A DNA stretch of 64,000 bases. It comes from Mycolicibacterium sp. J2. Lineage in GTDB: Bacteria; Actinomycetota; Actinomycetes; Mycobacteriales; Mycobacteriaceae. The stretch covers positions 1-64,000 of the forward strand of contig NZ_JAPFPY010000032.1 of NCBI RefSeq assembly GCF_026240945.1, in the 5' to 3' direction. A program made the translations under genes and the position numbers. The notes beneath the pieces are model-generated. The model saw only the letters and a program-made list of their open reading frames with translations. It searched no databases and had not been told where the DNA came from. Below are positions 51,821 to 61,275 of the stretch, one piece after another. Every line of letters begins with the position of its first letter. Within the stretch, counting starts at the first letter, position 1.

Positions 51821-53143
51821 GGGTGGTTTCTAGGGACGGTCGCAACACTTCTCTAGATTCTGGAGGTTGTGTTGGCATCGTCGCGTCGGGTGAAGAAGGG
51901 GCCGGGGCGTCGTCCGCTGTCGGCCAAACGTCAGCGGTTCATGGAGTTGCGCGCCAAGGGGGTGGAGCATACCGGCCGCGGCCCGTGAAGTCGGTGTGTC
52001 CCGGTCTGCGGCGACGAACTGGACCCGCGGCTACAAGGTATTCCGCAACGGTGTCGAAGTCAGGTTCGTCCCACCGCTGGACCGGCTCGAGGTCTGCGAG
52101 ATCAGCCCGCGATACCTATCCCAAGACGAGCGTATCGAGATCGCCGATCTCCGTCGGTGCGGGCTGAGCATGCGCGCGATCGCCGCCCGACTCGGTCGAG
52201 CGCCATCGACGATCTCCCGCGAATTGCGGCGCAACGCGCCGACCGGCCGCGGGTACCGGCCCTTCGATGCCCATCGGCACGCGGCAGCGCGTCGAGCACG
52301 TCACCGTCGACGCCGTGTCGACGTCAACGCTGCGCTGGGCGGCGTCGTCGCCGAGCTACTGGATCAGCGGCGGAGCCCCCAGCAGATCAGCCGCCATCTG
52401 CGTCTGCGCTTCCCCGCGGATCGGTCGATGTGGTTGTGCCATCAAAGCATCTATGCCGCTGTCTACCAACCAAATTCGCGCTACCTGCGGCCATCACGGT
52501 TGGCGCCGCACCGCCACTCACCGCTACGCACCGGTCGAGATCACCGCCGCGCACATCAGCATCAGCAGCGCCGGCGAGGCCGCTATCCAACAGCCGATGC
52601 TCACCATCCACGACCGCCCGTTCCCGCCAGTCGATCGATCAGAGCCAGGGCACTGGGAGGGCGACCTCCTCATCGGTGACAACCACCTCTCGGCGATCGG
52701 CACACTGGTCGAACGTCGGACCCGGATGCTGCGACTCGTGCATCTTCCCCGCGCTGACTCCGACTCGTTGCATGCCGCCCTGGTGGCTCGCATGCAGGAT
52801 CTGCCGCCGGTGTTGATGCGCTCGATCACCTGGGACCAGGGCACCGAGATGGCCCGACACCTCGCCACCGCCGACAAGCAGGGCGCGCCCGTCTACTTCT
52901 GCGACTCCCGCTCACCCTGGCAACGCGGCAGCAATGAAAACACCAACGACTTGCTGCGCGGCTACTTCCCCAAGGGCGTCACCCTGCGGGGCCACTCGCC
53001 CGAGCACCTACTGGCCGTCGAAGACGAACTCAACAACCGTCCCCGAAGAGTCCTGCAAGACCGTTGCCCCGCTGACCTATTCGCCACCCTGCTAGCCTCA
53101 CGAAGTCCGTCGGTGTTGCGACGTTGACTAGAACCCACCCCGG
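51820..53143 (+). mobile_element. IS30-family insertion sequence
   Basis: The ends carry imperfect inverted repeats: GGGTGGTTTCTAG..GTCGCAACAC at the left and, on the minus strand, GGGTGGGTTCTAG..GTCGCAACAC at the right. Inside is a frameshifted transposase. It interrupts the 3' end of the IS21 remnant. Confidence 0.85.
51869..53127 (+). pseudogene. IS30 transposase, two frameshifts
   Basis: Three pieces in successive frames: SAKRQRFMELRAKG; then VGVSRSAATNW, the helix-turn-helix MRAIAARLGRAPSTISREL and CHQSIYAAVY; then the DDE core with GHWEGDLL, TWDQGTEM and SPWQRGSNENTN. Joins need one base removed near 51958-51962 (a run of five G) and one near 52575-52590. DDE residues are intact. Confidence 0.85.
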
Positions 53144-53477
53144 AGCCGACAGACGCAAAACCGCGTGATGCCTAACTGGTGCTCCCAACCCGATTCCCGG
53201 CACGGACCCTGGCCTGGACACCCCGTTTGCGCACTGTTCCGGCAGCATCGACACACGGCCCGACCCTGAGCTTCCCACCGTGAGACCGTTCACTACGCAG
53301 GTCTGCAGGCCCACGCCTTCAACTCTTCCGGGTATAGCCTCGACGACGTCGCACCACCCAGGTGCCCATTCTTCCCAACCGAAGAACTCTCCGTGGACAC
53401 CGGACGGGACCACGCGTTGTGGACGGTCATTCACTCTACGAGTCCAGGCATGACGCATGCGCCGCAGATTGGATTGG
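53144..53477. other. Intergenic region after IS30
   Basis: About 335 bases with no recognisable gene. Frames are open on the minus strand but carry no start signal or domain. It may be decayed insertion-sequence DNA. Confidence 0.45.
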
Positions 53478-54812
53478 TCAGATTGAGGGCTGATCGGTCG
53501 CGCTGATCGGCGGGGCTGCAACGGCCTTCAGGAACCGCTGTTGGTAGTAGATCACCTGCGGACTGCTCGCCCATCGTGCGAGATAGCGCGGGTCGGTGGT
53601 GACGAGCACGCGGTTGTGCATGTCGAGAAAGTCCGGTTCTTCCAGCATGCTGTTGATCGCCGGAAACATAGCCGCCCCGTCCATCGAACAGATGATCAGC
53701 CTTGTGGCATCCAGCGTTGAGGTCCGCAACCAGCTTAACGCACTGCGTGCGCTGTCCAGCCCGTCATTCCCGCCAGCGACTAGAGAGGCGACGAGTTGCT
53801 TACCGATGGTGAGCGTTTCCAACAGGTCCAGATTGTCCTCGCTGCGGCCGAGATAGTGGTGCGTGACAAGGTGACGGCGCAACTCTTTGACGAACCAGGT
53901 GTCGTCGGTCGCTGCGTAGCCCGCCACCAATCCCTCGATCCTGCGCGCGAAGTTCAGTCGATGCCGCAGAAAGGCGTTGATGAAATACGGCCTGCTCTGT
54001 AGCGCCAACGCGGTCTGATAAGGCTCAAACATCAACGTGAAATTGACCCGATGTCCCAACTCGGTCAGCTTGAGAGCCAGCGCATGTCCGCGGAGCAGAT
54101 CGCCCGGCGAGCCGTCGTAACAGCGATGATTGAGCAGACCGTCGCCGGTGAGCAGCTGCTCGGCCTGCGCGGGCGAAATCGCGCCCGTGTGGGGGACTTT
54201 GACCACTAGTCGGTACTTGGTAAGAATCTCCTCATACGCCTGGATCTCGTCGAGGATACGGCCGAAGTCCTGTTCGTAAGGGTTCCGCAACTCGACAGAT
54301 ACATCGCAGCCTGACCCTACGACATCGGCGATCTCACGGAGCACCTCTTCCAGCGAGCCGAACTGCCCACCGATATTTGCCTCCGGGTTGTTCAAGAAGA
54401 GATCGTAAACAATTCCCGGGTTACAGGTGACGTTCGCGATCACATGCCGGCACTCGCGAATGTCGAACGGGTTGGCTGAATCTGCAGAGAACAGAACCCC
54501 GGTCGGTCGCGGTACCCCGCCACGGTCGAAGCCGATATCGCGGACGAGATCCAGGATTACGCGACCGTTGCCCGACCGCTCGACACGGAATCCGGCGGGG
54601 GTGAAGACACACGCCGGTGCGAAGAGGTCCATGACCTCCCGGAACCTCCGGGTGACGTCGACTTCTGCATCGCAGTCAACCAGCGCCAGAGTCCGGCTGT
54701 CGACGGCGCCCACGTACTTCGCCGCTTCGAGGGGAATCCGCAACCGACGCTCGGCGATAACCTCTGCGCTGTCGCGCCCCGAGTACCTCGAAGTAACCTG
54801 CACGGCATTCAC
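53478..54812 (-). CDS. Transaldolase-like protein
   Basis: A 444-residue protein. Transaldolase-type motifs: ANVTCNPGIVYDLF near residue 130, VVKVPHTGAISPAQ with the Schiff-base Lys near 200, and GHRVNFTLMFEPYQTALA near 250. About 70 residues longer than ordinary transaldolases, with an N-terminal extension. Transaldolases move three-carbon units between sugar phosphates. Last gene of a seven-gene operon with overlapping ends. Confidence 0.8.
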   Translation of the reverse strand: MNAVQVTSRYSGRDSAEVIAERRLRIPLEAAKYVGAVDSRTLALVDCDAEVDVTRRFREVMDLFAPACVFTPAGFRVERSGNGRVILDLVRDIGFDRGGVPRPTGVLFSADSANPFDIRECRHVIANVTCNPGIVYDLFLNNPEANIGGQFGSLEEVLREIADVVGSGCDVSVELRNPYEQDFGRILDEIQAYEEILTKYRLVVKVPHTGAISPAQAEQLLTGDGLLNHRCYDGSPGDLLRGHALALKLTELGHRVNFTLMFEPYQTALALQSRPYFINAFLRHRLNFARRIEGLVAGYAATDDTWFVKELRRHLVTHHYLGRSEDNLDLLETLTIGKQLVASLVAGGNDGLDSARSALSWLRTSTLDATRLIICSMDGAAMFPAINSMLEEPDFLDMHNRVLVTTDPRYLARWASSPQVIYYQQRFLKAVAAPPISATDQPSI

Positions 54813-55780
54813 TGAATCTTCCTCTCCGCGTCGACGATGCGCACGCTCTGCTCGAACCTTGGGTCATCGACAATCTCGGCGAGTCGGTCCAGACACACGT
54901 TCGCGTATTGCACATGGTCGAAATCGATGAAGTTCACGACACTGATGCTCGCCGCCCAGAGCCCTTCGCGAAGCCTGGCGGTGAACCGGTACATGAAGAT
55001 GACAGCCTCGGCGAATTCATGCGATTCTCCCTGCCGATAGCCTTCGACGAAGGCGCTCTCCTCCTGCGTGTTCAGGTTCCATTTCTCGACGAAATCACCG
55101 CAGTCGTAATATTTGTCGCCTAAACCAGCGTATTCCCAGTCGATGAGGTAGGCGCGGGAGCCGTCGGTCAGGACGTTGCCGACAGATACATCGGCGTGCA
55201 GCAGGCAGGAAGGGTACGGACCCCTTGCTTGCTGGCACCGTCGGTTGATCTCCACGGCCGAGCTGAATCTCGTCGCCAACTCGGGGGCGAATCTGCTTGC
55301 CTTGTCGTAGAGCCACTCGACGCCGGTGAAAGGATCGCTGATCCAGCCTGGGAGATCGGCGCCGGTGGTGCCGGTGTGCAGCAGACTCAAGGCTTCGGCG
55401 GCTAGCTGCGCCGTCTGGATTCGATCCGGACCAGACAGCGGCGGTACGCACTCGACATACTCGCTGATGATTGCCTTCGGTGAATCATGGTGCCATGCGA
55501 TTAGTTTGGGTCCAATGCCGAGGTCATCCGCGATCGTAATCGCCTTTGCGTGGGTATCCCGGTTGATGCCGATGTGTTCGGCATCGGCGTCAGACAGTAG
55601 TAGCTGAACGGCGTAGGACTGTGGTGCGTGGGTACCGACGGTGACCTTCCAGTTGCGGTTGGTCATCCCGCCGTCCAGAGGTGCGGCGTCGAACGGCACC
55701 CCCGGCCACTGCCGCTCAACGACTGTCGCGAGGTCGTCCCAGCCCGGTTGCGTCTGTGGCTTCTCGACCTGATCTGTCAC
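54809..55780 (-). CDS. Choline/ethanolamine-kinase-like phosphotransferase
   Basis: A 323-residue APH-fold kinase. Catalytic HADVSVGNVL (HxDxxxxN type) near residue 194 and metal-binding LIDWEYAG near 212; N-terminal nucleotide-binding lobe with YAVQLL. Closest in pattern to choline/ethanolamine kinases; it should phosphorylate a small hydroxyl-bearing substrate. GTG start overlaps the previous stop, and its end overlaps the transaldolase start. Confidence 0.85.
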   Translation of the reverse strand: MTDQVEKPQTQPGWDDLATVVERQWPGVPFDAAPLDGGMTNRNWKVTVGTHAPQSYAVQLLLSDADAEHIGINRDTHAKAITIADDLGIGPKLIAWHHDSPKAIISEYVECVPPLSGPDRIQTAQLAAEALSLLHTGTTGADLPGWISDPFTGVEWLYDKASRFAPELATRFSSAVEINRRCQQARGPYPSCLLHADVSVGNVLTDGSRAYLIDWEYAGLGDKYYDCGDFVEKWNLNTQEESAFVEGYRQGESHEFAEAVIFMYRFTARLREGLWAASISVVNFIDFDHVQYANVCLDRLAEIVDDPRFEQSVRIVDAERKIQ

Positions 55781-56568
55781 TCGCCGACCTCCTGTCCTAC
55801 CTTGCTCGAAGTTAGAAGTCCTCGAATATGTTCCAGCACAACCGCGTCGACGATCGGCAAGTGCGATCGGTTAGTTGTCACCGCAAGGTGCGGTCCACCG
55901 GGCTCCCCGAGGGAGTCCACGACGATGCCGGCGCCGGAGAGGTCCTCCTCGCCGGTGTACGTACTCCAGGTAGCGATCACAGGCAGCGCGGCTGCCCGTG
56001 CCGCGCGCACGCCGATCTCGGAATCTTCGACCACTACCGCATCAGACGGCAGCACCTCGATACCTGCGAGCGCGCGCAAGTAAATATCGGGTGCCGGCTT
56101 CTTCTGCTTGACGTCGTCACCGGCGAACAACGTAAACGAACGTGCGAGATCTGCTCCGACGACATGTTTGAGCACGGCGCGCACCGATGCGTGGGCCGAG
56201 GTCGATGCCACCGCCAGACTCCAGCCCGCCTCGGCCGCCTCGGCGGCGAGTCTGCGCACCCCTGGCCGGGGTGGCAGTTGCCCGTCAGCCAGCATGGCGA
56301 CGAACACCTCGGTTTTGCGGGTATGCCAGGACGTGACGAGCGAATCTACTTCGCCGTCGGAGATGCCGTGCTGCCGTCTAAACTCTGGTGTCAGCAGCAC
56401 CTGTAGCCGTTCCTTGCCCCCAGCCGTCTTCAGTGCCTCGGAATAACCCTCGACGCTCCAGGCGAATTCGATTCCGTACTCCGCGAAAACGGTGTTGAAG
56501 GCCACGCGGTGCCCGTCTCGTTCCGTATCGGCGAGAACGCCATCGCAGTCGAAGATGAGAGCGTTCAC
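55777..56568 (-). CDS. HAD-superfamily phosphatase (CbbY/PGM-like)
   Basis: A 263-residue HAD protein. Motif I FDCDGVLADTE, motif II VASTS, motif III Lys in KQKKPAPDIY and motif IV VVEDSEIG; a helical cap follows motif I, as in beta-phosphoglucomutase and phosphoglycolate phosphatase types. GTG start at 56568 overlapping the aldolase stop. Likely removes or moves a phosphate in the same pathway. Confidence 0.88.
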   Translation of the reverse strand: MNALIFDCDGVLADTERDGHRVAFNTVFAEYGIEFAWSVEGYSEALKTAGGKERLQVLLTPEFRRQHGISDGEVDSLVTSWHTRKTEVFVAMLADGQLPPRPGVRRLAAEAAEAGWSLAVASTSAHASVRAVLKHVVGADLARSFTLFAGDDVKQKKPAPDIYLRALAGIEVLPSDAVVVEDSEIGVRAARAAALPVIATWSTYTGEEDLSGAGIVVDSLGEPGGPHLAVTTNRSHLPIVDAVVLEHIRGLLTSSKVGQEVGE

Positions 56569-57419
56569 CGGAGGTCTCCGGCGCCGGCGAACAGCTCGAT
56601 GTGCTCTCGAACGCACTCAGCGACCTGCCCGCGCACGTGAGCGATCAACGCCAGCGGCTCTGCGGAATCCGTGTGGTCCCCGAGATACTCGCGATGGCTG
56701 CTTACGAACGTCCGCTTGAGGGCAGTCGAGATGTTGACCTTCGCGCAACCGGCCGAGATCAGTTCGTGGAACTGCGCCATCGTCAGTCCCGAGCCTCCGT
56801 GCAGGGCCATCGGCACTTTGGTGCGTGCGAACAGCCGCCGCACACGGTCCACGTCCAGCGTCGGTGCTGCCTTGTAGAGTCCGTGCGCGTTGCCGATCGC
56901 GGGTGCGAAGCAATCTACCTGGGTCGTCTCGATGAAGTCGACGATCTTGTCGTCGGAGTACACCGTAGGTGCACCGTCACTGCCGATGCCATCCTCAACG
57001 CCCTGGATTCCCTCAACCTCACCTTCGACGTGCACACCGTTCGCATGAGCCTCGGCGACCACCTCTGCGGTCTGCTGCGTGGCCTCGTTCAGCTTCAGGT
57101 GTGATGCGTCGAATAGCACCGAATTCCAGCCGTTGGTAATGCATTCCGTGATCACCTCTCGGTAGGGGCAGTGATCGAGGTGCAGCGAAACCGGCATCGT
57201 CGAATCACTGGCAGATCGCGCGAACATGCCAGCCAGTTTCCTGGCGCCCAACGCCCTGACGGTCTTGACAGATGTCTGGATCACGATCGGCGCTCGCTGT
57301 GTCTCTGCGGTCTCGATCGCGGTGCGCAGAGTTAGATCGTCGAAGACGTTCAATGCCAGCACTCCGTAGCCGCCTTCGATCGCGGGTCCGAGCAAATCCG
57401 GCAGCGGTCTTATGCTCAT
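56565..57419 (-). CDS. Class II (zinc) aldolase, FbaA/KbaY family
   Basis: A 284-residue protein with the zinc and catalytic residues of class II fructose/tagatose-bisphosphate aldolases: SLHLDHC (His and Asp), EGEVEGIQG, GNAHGLYK and ALHGGSGL, plus KVNIST for phosphate binding. It cleaves a ketose 1-phosphate or bisphosphate to DHAP and an aldehyde. The ATG at 57419 overlaps the preceding small gene. Confidence 0.9.
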   Translation of the reverse strand: MSIRPLPDLLGPAIEGGYGVLALNVFDDLTLRTAIETAETQRAPIVIQTSVKTVRALGARKLAGMFARSASDSTMPVSLHLDHCPYREVITECITNGWNSVLFDASHLKLNEATQQTAEVVAEAHANGVHVEGEVEGIQGVEDGIGSDGAPTVYSDDKIVDFIETTQVDCFAPAIGNAHGLYKAAPTLDVDRVRRLFARTKVPMALHGGSGLTMAQFHELISAGCAKVNISTALKRTFVSSHREYLGDHTDSAEPLALIAHVRGQVAECVREHIELFAGAGDLR

Positions 57420-57646
57420 CGAGCCACCCCGGCCTTGTTCGCCGACCAGCGCCCTGCACCGAAAGCCACTGCGAGTGCGAGCCCGGCCGCCCCGACGGTG
57501 GACAGGACGAGCGGCGCGTCGGCCTTCTCGAAGGTCACCTCGGATCGCCATGCGCCTAGCGACGCGCCGATAATGAGGCGGCCGTTGCGAATCCGAATTC
57601 CGTGAGCGGAAGCACGGAATCGTCCTACAGGTGAGAGAACTTCCAC
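57416..57646 (-). CDS. Small membrane-anchored protein in catabolic operon
   Basis: A 76-residue protein. GTG at 57646 with GGAG; a TTG four codons earlier is possible. N-terminal strands, then one membrane helix (LVLSTVGAAGLALAVAFGAG). It lies where GlpA/GlpB-type oxidoreductases often have a third small subunit, but has no CxxC and is not recognised. It could tether the dehydrogenase to the membrane. Confidence 0.6.
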   Translation of the reverse strand: MEVLSPVGRFRASAHGIRIRNGRLIIGASLGAWRSEVTFEKADAPLVLSTVGAAGLALAVAFGAGRWSANKAGVAR

Positions 57647-57673
57647 TTCAGTCTCCAATGGTGTTGTTGAGTC

Positions 57674-58459
57674 TCAGCGGATCGCGTCTGCCACCGCACG
57701 GGCGGTGGCTGCCGCTGTCTGAATCGCTTCCTCGTCGGTCTTGGGATCCCGTTTGCCGAAGCAGTCGTAGATGGAATCGCCGGGGAACAGCGCTCCTTCG
57801 ACGTTGCGCATCGGTATCCGTCCCGATGCCAGGATGACCGCATCCGTGACGATTTCCTGCGTGCTGTCGCCTGTCGCCACGACCGCTGAACCGAGCCGGG
57901 GGAATCCGTTGATTCGCACGATTCGAGCGTTGTCCATGGCGGTGACGCCCGGCCAGTCACCGATTCGCGGACCGTCGGCGACGGACAGTACATGGTGAGC
58001 GCCTTTGTTTAACAACGCATCACACAGGTGGTGCGCTAGTTCTCCGTTTCCAACGACGATGGGATTGCGTCCGAGTAACAGGCCCGAGTCCAGAAAGTGC
58101 ACGGCCGCCGAACCCGGTGTCACACCGGCACCGCGATCGCCACCGATCCCAAGTTCGGCTCGTGTCTGCGGACGCGTGCCCGTGGCGAGAACCAGCGCGC
58201 GCACCCGGAGCATCTGAGCCCCGTCGATCCCGAGGGTCTGTACGACCCCGTCTTGGTAGGAGACCACCAGAGTGCCGAGCATGAATGTCACGCCCGCGCG
58301 GCGCGCAGCGCGTTCTAATGTGCGTGCATCGCGTTCCGGCTCCTGGCCGCCTACCTGCGGAAGTCGTTCCACCACAGTCACTTCAAGCCCCGCTTCGGCG
58401 AGCATCCGCGCCGCGTGGAGGCCGCAACGCCCCGACCCGGCGACGACGACGTCACTCAT
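57674..58459 (-). CDS. FAD/NAD-binding oxidoreductase subunit
   Basis: A 261-residue pyridine-nucleotide-disulfide-type flavoprotein, shorter than complete members. GSGRCGLHAARML for FAD at the N-terminus, and PIVVGNGELAHHLCDAL as the second nucleotide site. It starts inside the previous gene (8-base overlap), typical of a second subunit for a GlpA-like dehydrogenase. Confidence 0.85.
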   Translation of the reverse strand: MSDVVVAGSGRCGLHAARMLAEAGLEVTVVERLPQVGGQEPERDARTLERAARRAGVTFMLGTLVVSYQDGVVQTLGIDGAQMLRVRALVLATGTRPQTRAELGIGGDRGAGVTPGSAAVHFLDSGLLLGRNPIVVGNGELAHHLCDALLNKGAHHVLSVADGPRIGDWPGVTAMDNARIVRINGFPRLGSAVVATGDSTQEIVTDAVILASGRIPMRNVEGALFPGDSIYDCFGKRDPKTDEEAIQTAAATARAVADAIR

Positions 58460-59900
58460 CGGTGGCTCCGACCCCAATTTGGGAACCTGGCTCGTGATAT
58501 GGGATCTCCCAAGGATCGTGGCCGGTGTACATCGAGGTGATGAACGAGACTCCGGACAAACACGCCGAGCCCTGGCAGCGCCCCCACGTGGCGTGCGTGC
58601 GCCTGGCCACGCCGATGATGCTGGTGGCGGCAAGCGGCTCTGACAGTGCTTGGTGGATGTCGGCAGCGGTGACCTTCTCACACGCGCAGATCACCGTCCT
58701 ACCAAGTGGATCCGCGGCGGAGCCGGCACAGTCCAGACCGCTCCACAGTGGCTTCCGGTAGTCAAGAACGCGCACCGGGTCGGATTTGGGCGTCGAGCTC
58801 AGCCCCTGTTCCACGAGCAGGTCACGCACGTACTGCGCGATCCCGGGAGACGCCGAAACGCCGGTTGAGCGGATCCCGGCGACGTGAACGACATTGCCCG
58901 CCGACCCCGACCACCCGATCCGGTATGTCGGATCGGAGTTCGCCCGCACGCCCGCGAATCGCTTGGTGACGAAGCGCATGTCGATCGCAGGCATCATCTG
59001 TGTGCAGCGGGCCAGCACTTCGTTGAGGTTGGCCTCGTCGGTGGTGCGGTCCAGTTTGTCGCCCTGGTCCTCCGCGGTCGGCCCGAGGAGAACGGAACCG
59101 TGTGCAGTGGGCAACACCATGGGGCCGTGGCCGAGCGGCCCCGGCACCCCTGTCAGGATTCCCGGCACTCGAGACCCGAATTCACGGTCGAGCAGCGCCC
59201 ATTGCCCCCGCCGTGGCGTCACCGCGAAGTCCTCGCCGCCGAGTATCCGAGACACGTCGTCGGCGCCGAGACCCGCGGCGTTGACAATGAATCGTGGCCT
59301 GAACGTGTGGTGCGGCGTGGACACCTCGGAGACAACGCCATCGACGTGTTCAGCGGATACGGCTGGCTGGCAGAAGTAGAACCTCACCCCGTTCAGCGCC
59401 GCCTGCTCTCCGTAGGCGACCGTTAACCGTACGGAATCGACTACCGCTTCCTCGGGTATGTGGACCGCCATCTTGGTTGACGGTGAAGCATGCGGTGCGT
59501 ACTCGAAGATTTCGTCGCCCTTGAGAAGGAGCGCCTCGTTGCCGTTCTGGTCCGCGCGATCAACCCACGCAGGCAGCGCGGCGACTTCTTCGTTGGTGAA
59601 CGCGAGCATCGTGATGCCGACTTTGCGCCACTCAACACCAAGATCGGTTGTGAGCTGCGGCCATTGCGGGTATGACGCGGAGACGAGTTGTCCTTCGAGG
59701 CTGCCCGGCTTCAAGGACCAACCACAGTTGGTGACGCCGCTGTTCGCCTTCGATGTCTCTTCGCCGACATCGTGCCACCGTTCGATGACGGCGACACTGA
59801 CGTCAAGCAGCGACAGTTCCCGTGCCACTGCGGTGCCCACCACTCCCGCTCCGATCACGAGGACATCCACCGGCACCGGTCGTCTCGATGACTGGTTCAA
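58452..59900 (-). CDS. GlpA-like FAD dehydrogenase with 2Fe-2S domain
   Basis: A 482-residue FAD-dependent dehydrogenase of the glycerol-3-phosphate dehydrogenase type: GAGVVGTAVARELS for FAD, NAAGLGADDVSRI and the DAO-type domain, then a C-terminal BFD-like iron-sulfur domain (VICACEKVTAADI, GRCQGSACL). It probably oxidises a polyol phosphate and passes electrons to the quinone pool. First gene of the operon. Confidence 0.88.
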   Translation of the reverse strand: MNQSSRRPVPVDVLVIGAGVVGTAVARELSLLDVSVAVIERWHDVGEETSKANSGVTNCGWSLKPGSLEGQLVSASYPQWPQLTTDLGVEWRKVGITMLAFTNEEVAALPAWVDRADQNGNEALLLKGDEIFEYAPHASPSTKMAVHIPEEAVVDSVRLTVAYGEQAALNGVRFYFCQPAVSAEHVDGVVSEVSTPHHTFRPRFIVNAAGLGADDVSRILGGEDFAVTPRRGQWALLDREFGSRVPGILTGVPGPLGHGPMVLPTAHGSVLLGPTAEDQGDKLDRTTDEANLNEVLARCTQMMPAIDMRFVTKRFAGVRANSDPTYRIGWSGSAGNVVHVAGIRSTGVSASPGIAQYVRDLLVEQGLSSTPKSDPVRVLDYRKPLWSGLDCAGSAADPLGRTVICACEKVTAADIHQALSEPLAATSIIGVARRTHATWGRCQGSACLSGVSFITSMYTGHDPWEIPYHEPGSQIGVGATDE

Positions 59901-60039
59901 TTGCTTCCCCTCTTGAGTGAGCGACCTCGGAATCGGATCTGGCTATGTGTCCCGCCGTCACGCGACCACCGAAGACTAGGCGCGACCGATACCCCAGCGG
60001 CACCTCGTATGGGAACATCGCATATCAGCGCGTCAACCA

Positions 60040-60054
60040 ATCGGATTGTCCGAT
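60040..60054. promoter_or_regulatory. LysR-type T-N11-A palindrome
   Basis: ATCGGATTGTCCGAT: inverted ATCGGA/TCCGAT with a perfect T-N11-A core. It lies between lysR and the catabolic operon, next to a TTGACG -35-like hexamer on the minus strand, so the LysR protein probably activates the operon from here. Confidence 0.7.
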
Positions 60055-60057
60055 ACA

Positions 60058-61026
60058 TCACCTGCCTTCGAGACCACCCGACGTCAGGTCAGCGCTGGTT
60101 CCCGCCAGGCTCGCTGGACCGTTCACGGCGTGGGCGAGCAGCACCTTGAAGAAGTGGTCGGCCGGTGCGGTGACCACGCCGAGAAGCGCGATCGCACGGA
60201 CATCGCGTTGGCCCCAGTCGATGCCCGGTACCCGGAACTCGACGAGCTCGCCGCGTCGCCGCTCCTCGGCAATCGAATGGATGGAGACGAACCCCACGCC
60301 GGCCTGCTCACGGACCGCGCGCTTGACGGCGTCGACCGATCCCAGCTCCCACACCGACCTCCACCCGGATGCGGTGCCGTGCATCTCGATCGCCTGAGTG
60401 CGCGTGCTCGAGCCCCGCTCCTGCACCAGCAGGGTCTGGCCAACGAGCTGATCGGTCGTTACGAAGCCCGTCGAGCTGATCTCCAGTTGGCCTGGGCTGC
60501 AGATGCCGACGACCTCGTCACCACCGATGGTTTCTACCCGCAAACCGGGCGCAGAGATCTCGCTGCACGTGATCGCCAACGTCACCCGGCCCTCGAGTAA
60601 CCAGTCGATGACCGCGTCGGTCGGCCCCACGGAAAGCCGCACGTCGACATCCGGGCAGCGCTGGACGAAATCCGCGACGACCCGCGGCAGGATGAAAGTG
60701 CCCGGCACCGACGACGCCGCAATGTTCAGAGTGCCCGCCCTCAGACCGGCGCGAGCCGCCAGAGCAGCCTGGCCCGCCGACAGATTGGACAGTGCTTGTG
60801 ATGCCACGCGCGCCAGAATGCGGCCGCTCGGCGTCAGCACCAGGGAGCGTCCGTTGCGCTCGGCGATGGGTTCACCTGCTGCGGCACTCAACAATCGCAG
60901 GTGCTCGCTCGCCGAGGGTTGGCTGATCCCGACAGCTTTCGCAGCCATTGACAGGCTCGTGGCGCGCTCTAATTCGACGAGCAACCGCATCCGGGTGGAA
61001 TCCCACGCATCCATGAGTGACGGCAC
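60058..61026 (-). CDS. LysR-family regulator
   Basis: A 322-residue LysR regulator: N-terminal winged HTH (SLSMAAKAVGISQPSASEHL) and a C-terminal periplasmic-binding-protein-like effector domain. GTG start at 61026 with GGGAG. It is upstream of, and parallel to, the catabolic operon and divergent from eutH, so it probably controls both. Confidence 0.92.
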   Translation of the reverse strand: MPSLMDAWDSTRMRLLVELERATSLSMAAKAVGISQPSASEHLRLLSAAAGEPIAERNGRSLVLTPSGRILARVASQALSNLSAGQAALAARAGLRAGTLNIAASSVPGTFILPRVVADFVQRCPDVDVRLSVGPTDAVIDWLLEGRVTLAITCSEISAPGLRVETIGGDEVVGICSPGQLEISSTGFVTTDQLVGQTLLVQERGSSTRTQAIEMHGTASGWRSVWELGSVDAVKRAVREQAGVGFVSIHSIAEERRRGELVEFRVPGIDWGQRDVRAIALLGVVTAPADHFFKVLLAHAVNGPASLAGTSADLTSGGLEGR

Positions 61027-61275
61027 GTGCGTTCTCCCTACCTCGTGCGGGCGATGCCCCCGTCCTACCAGAGCGGAACCCCAGCGTAGGCCTCACGTAT
61101 CGGAGATCCTGATCTGTCGCGGAAGATCCATTCGGGATCGGGATACCCCAGCCAGTTGGACGGCCGCTCGTATCGGGCGCGCTTAATCTTCATCCCACTC
61201 GGCCCTCGGAGCGTCGGGCAAACACCTGCCATGGTTCCGATGGGCCGCTCAACCGGCTGAAAGGAACTCTTGGCG

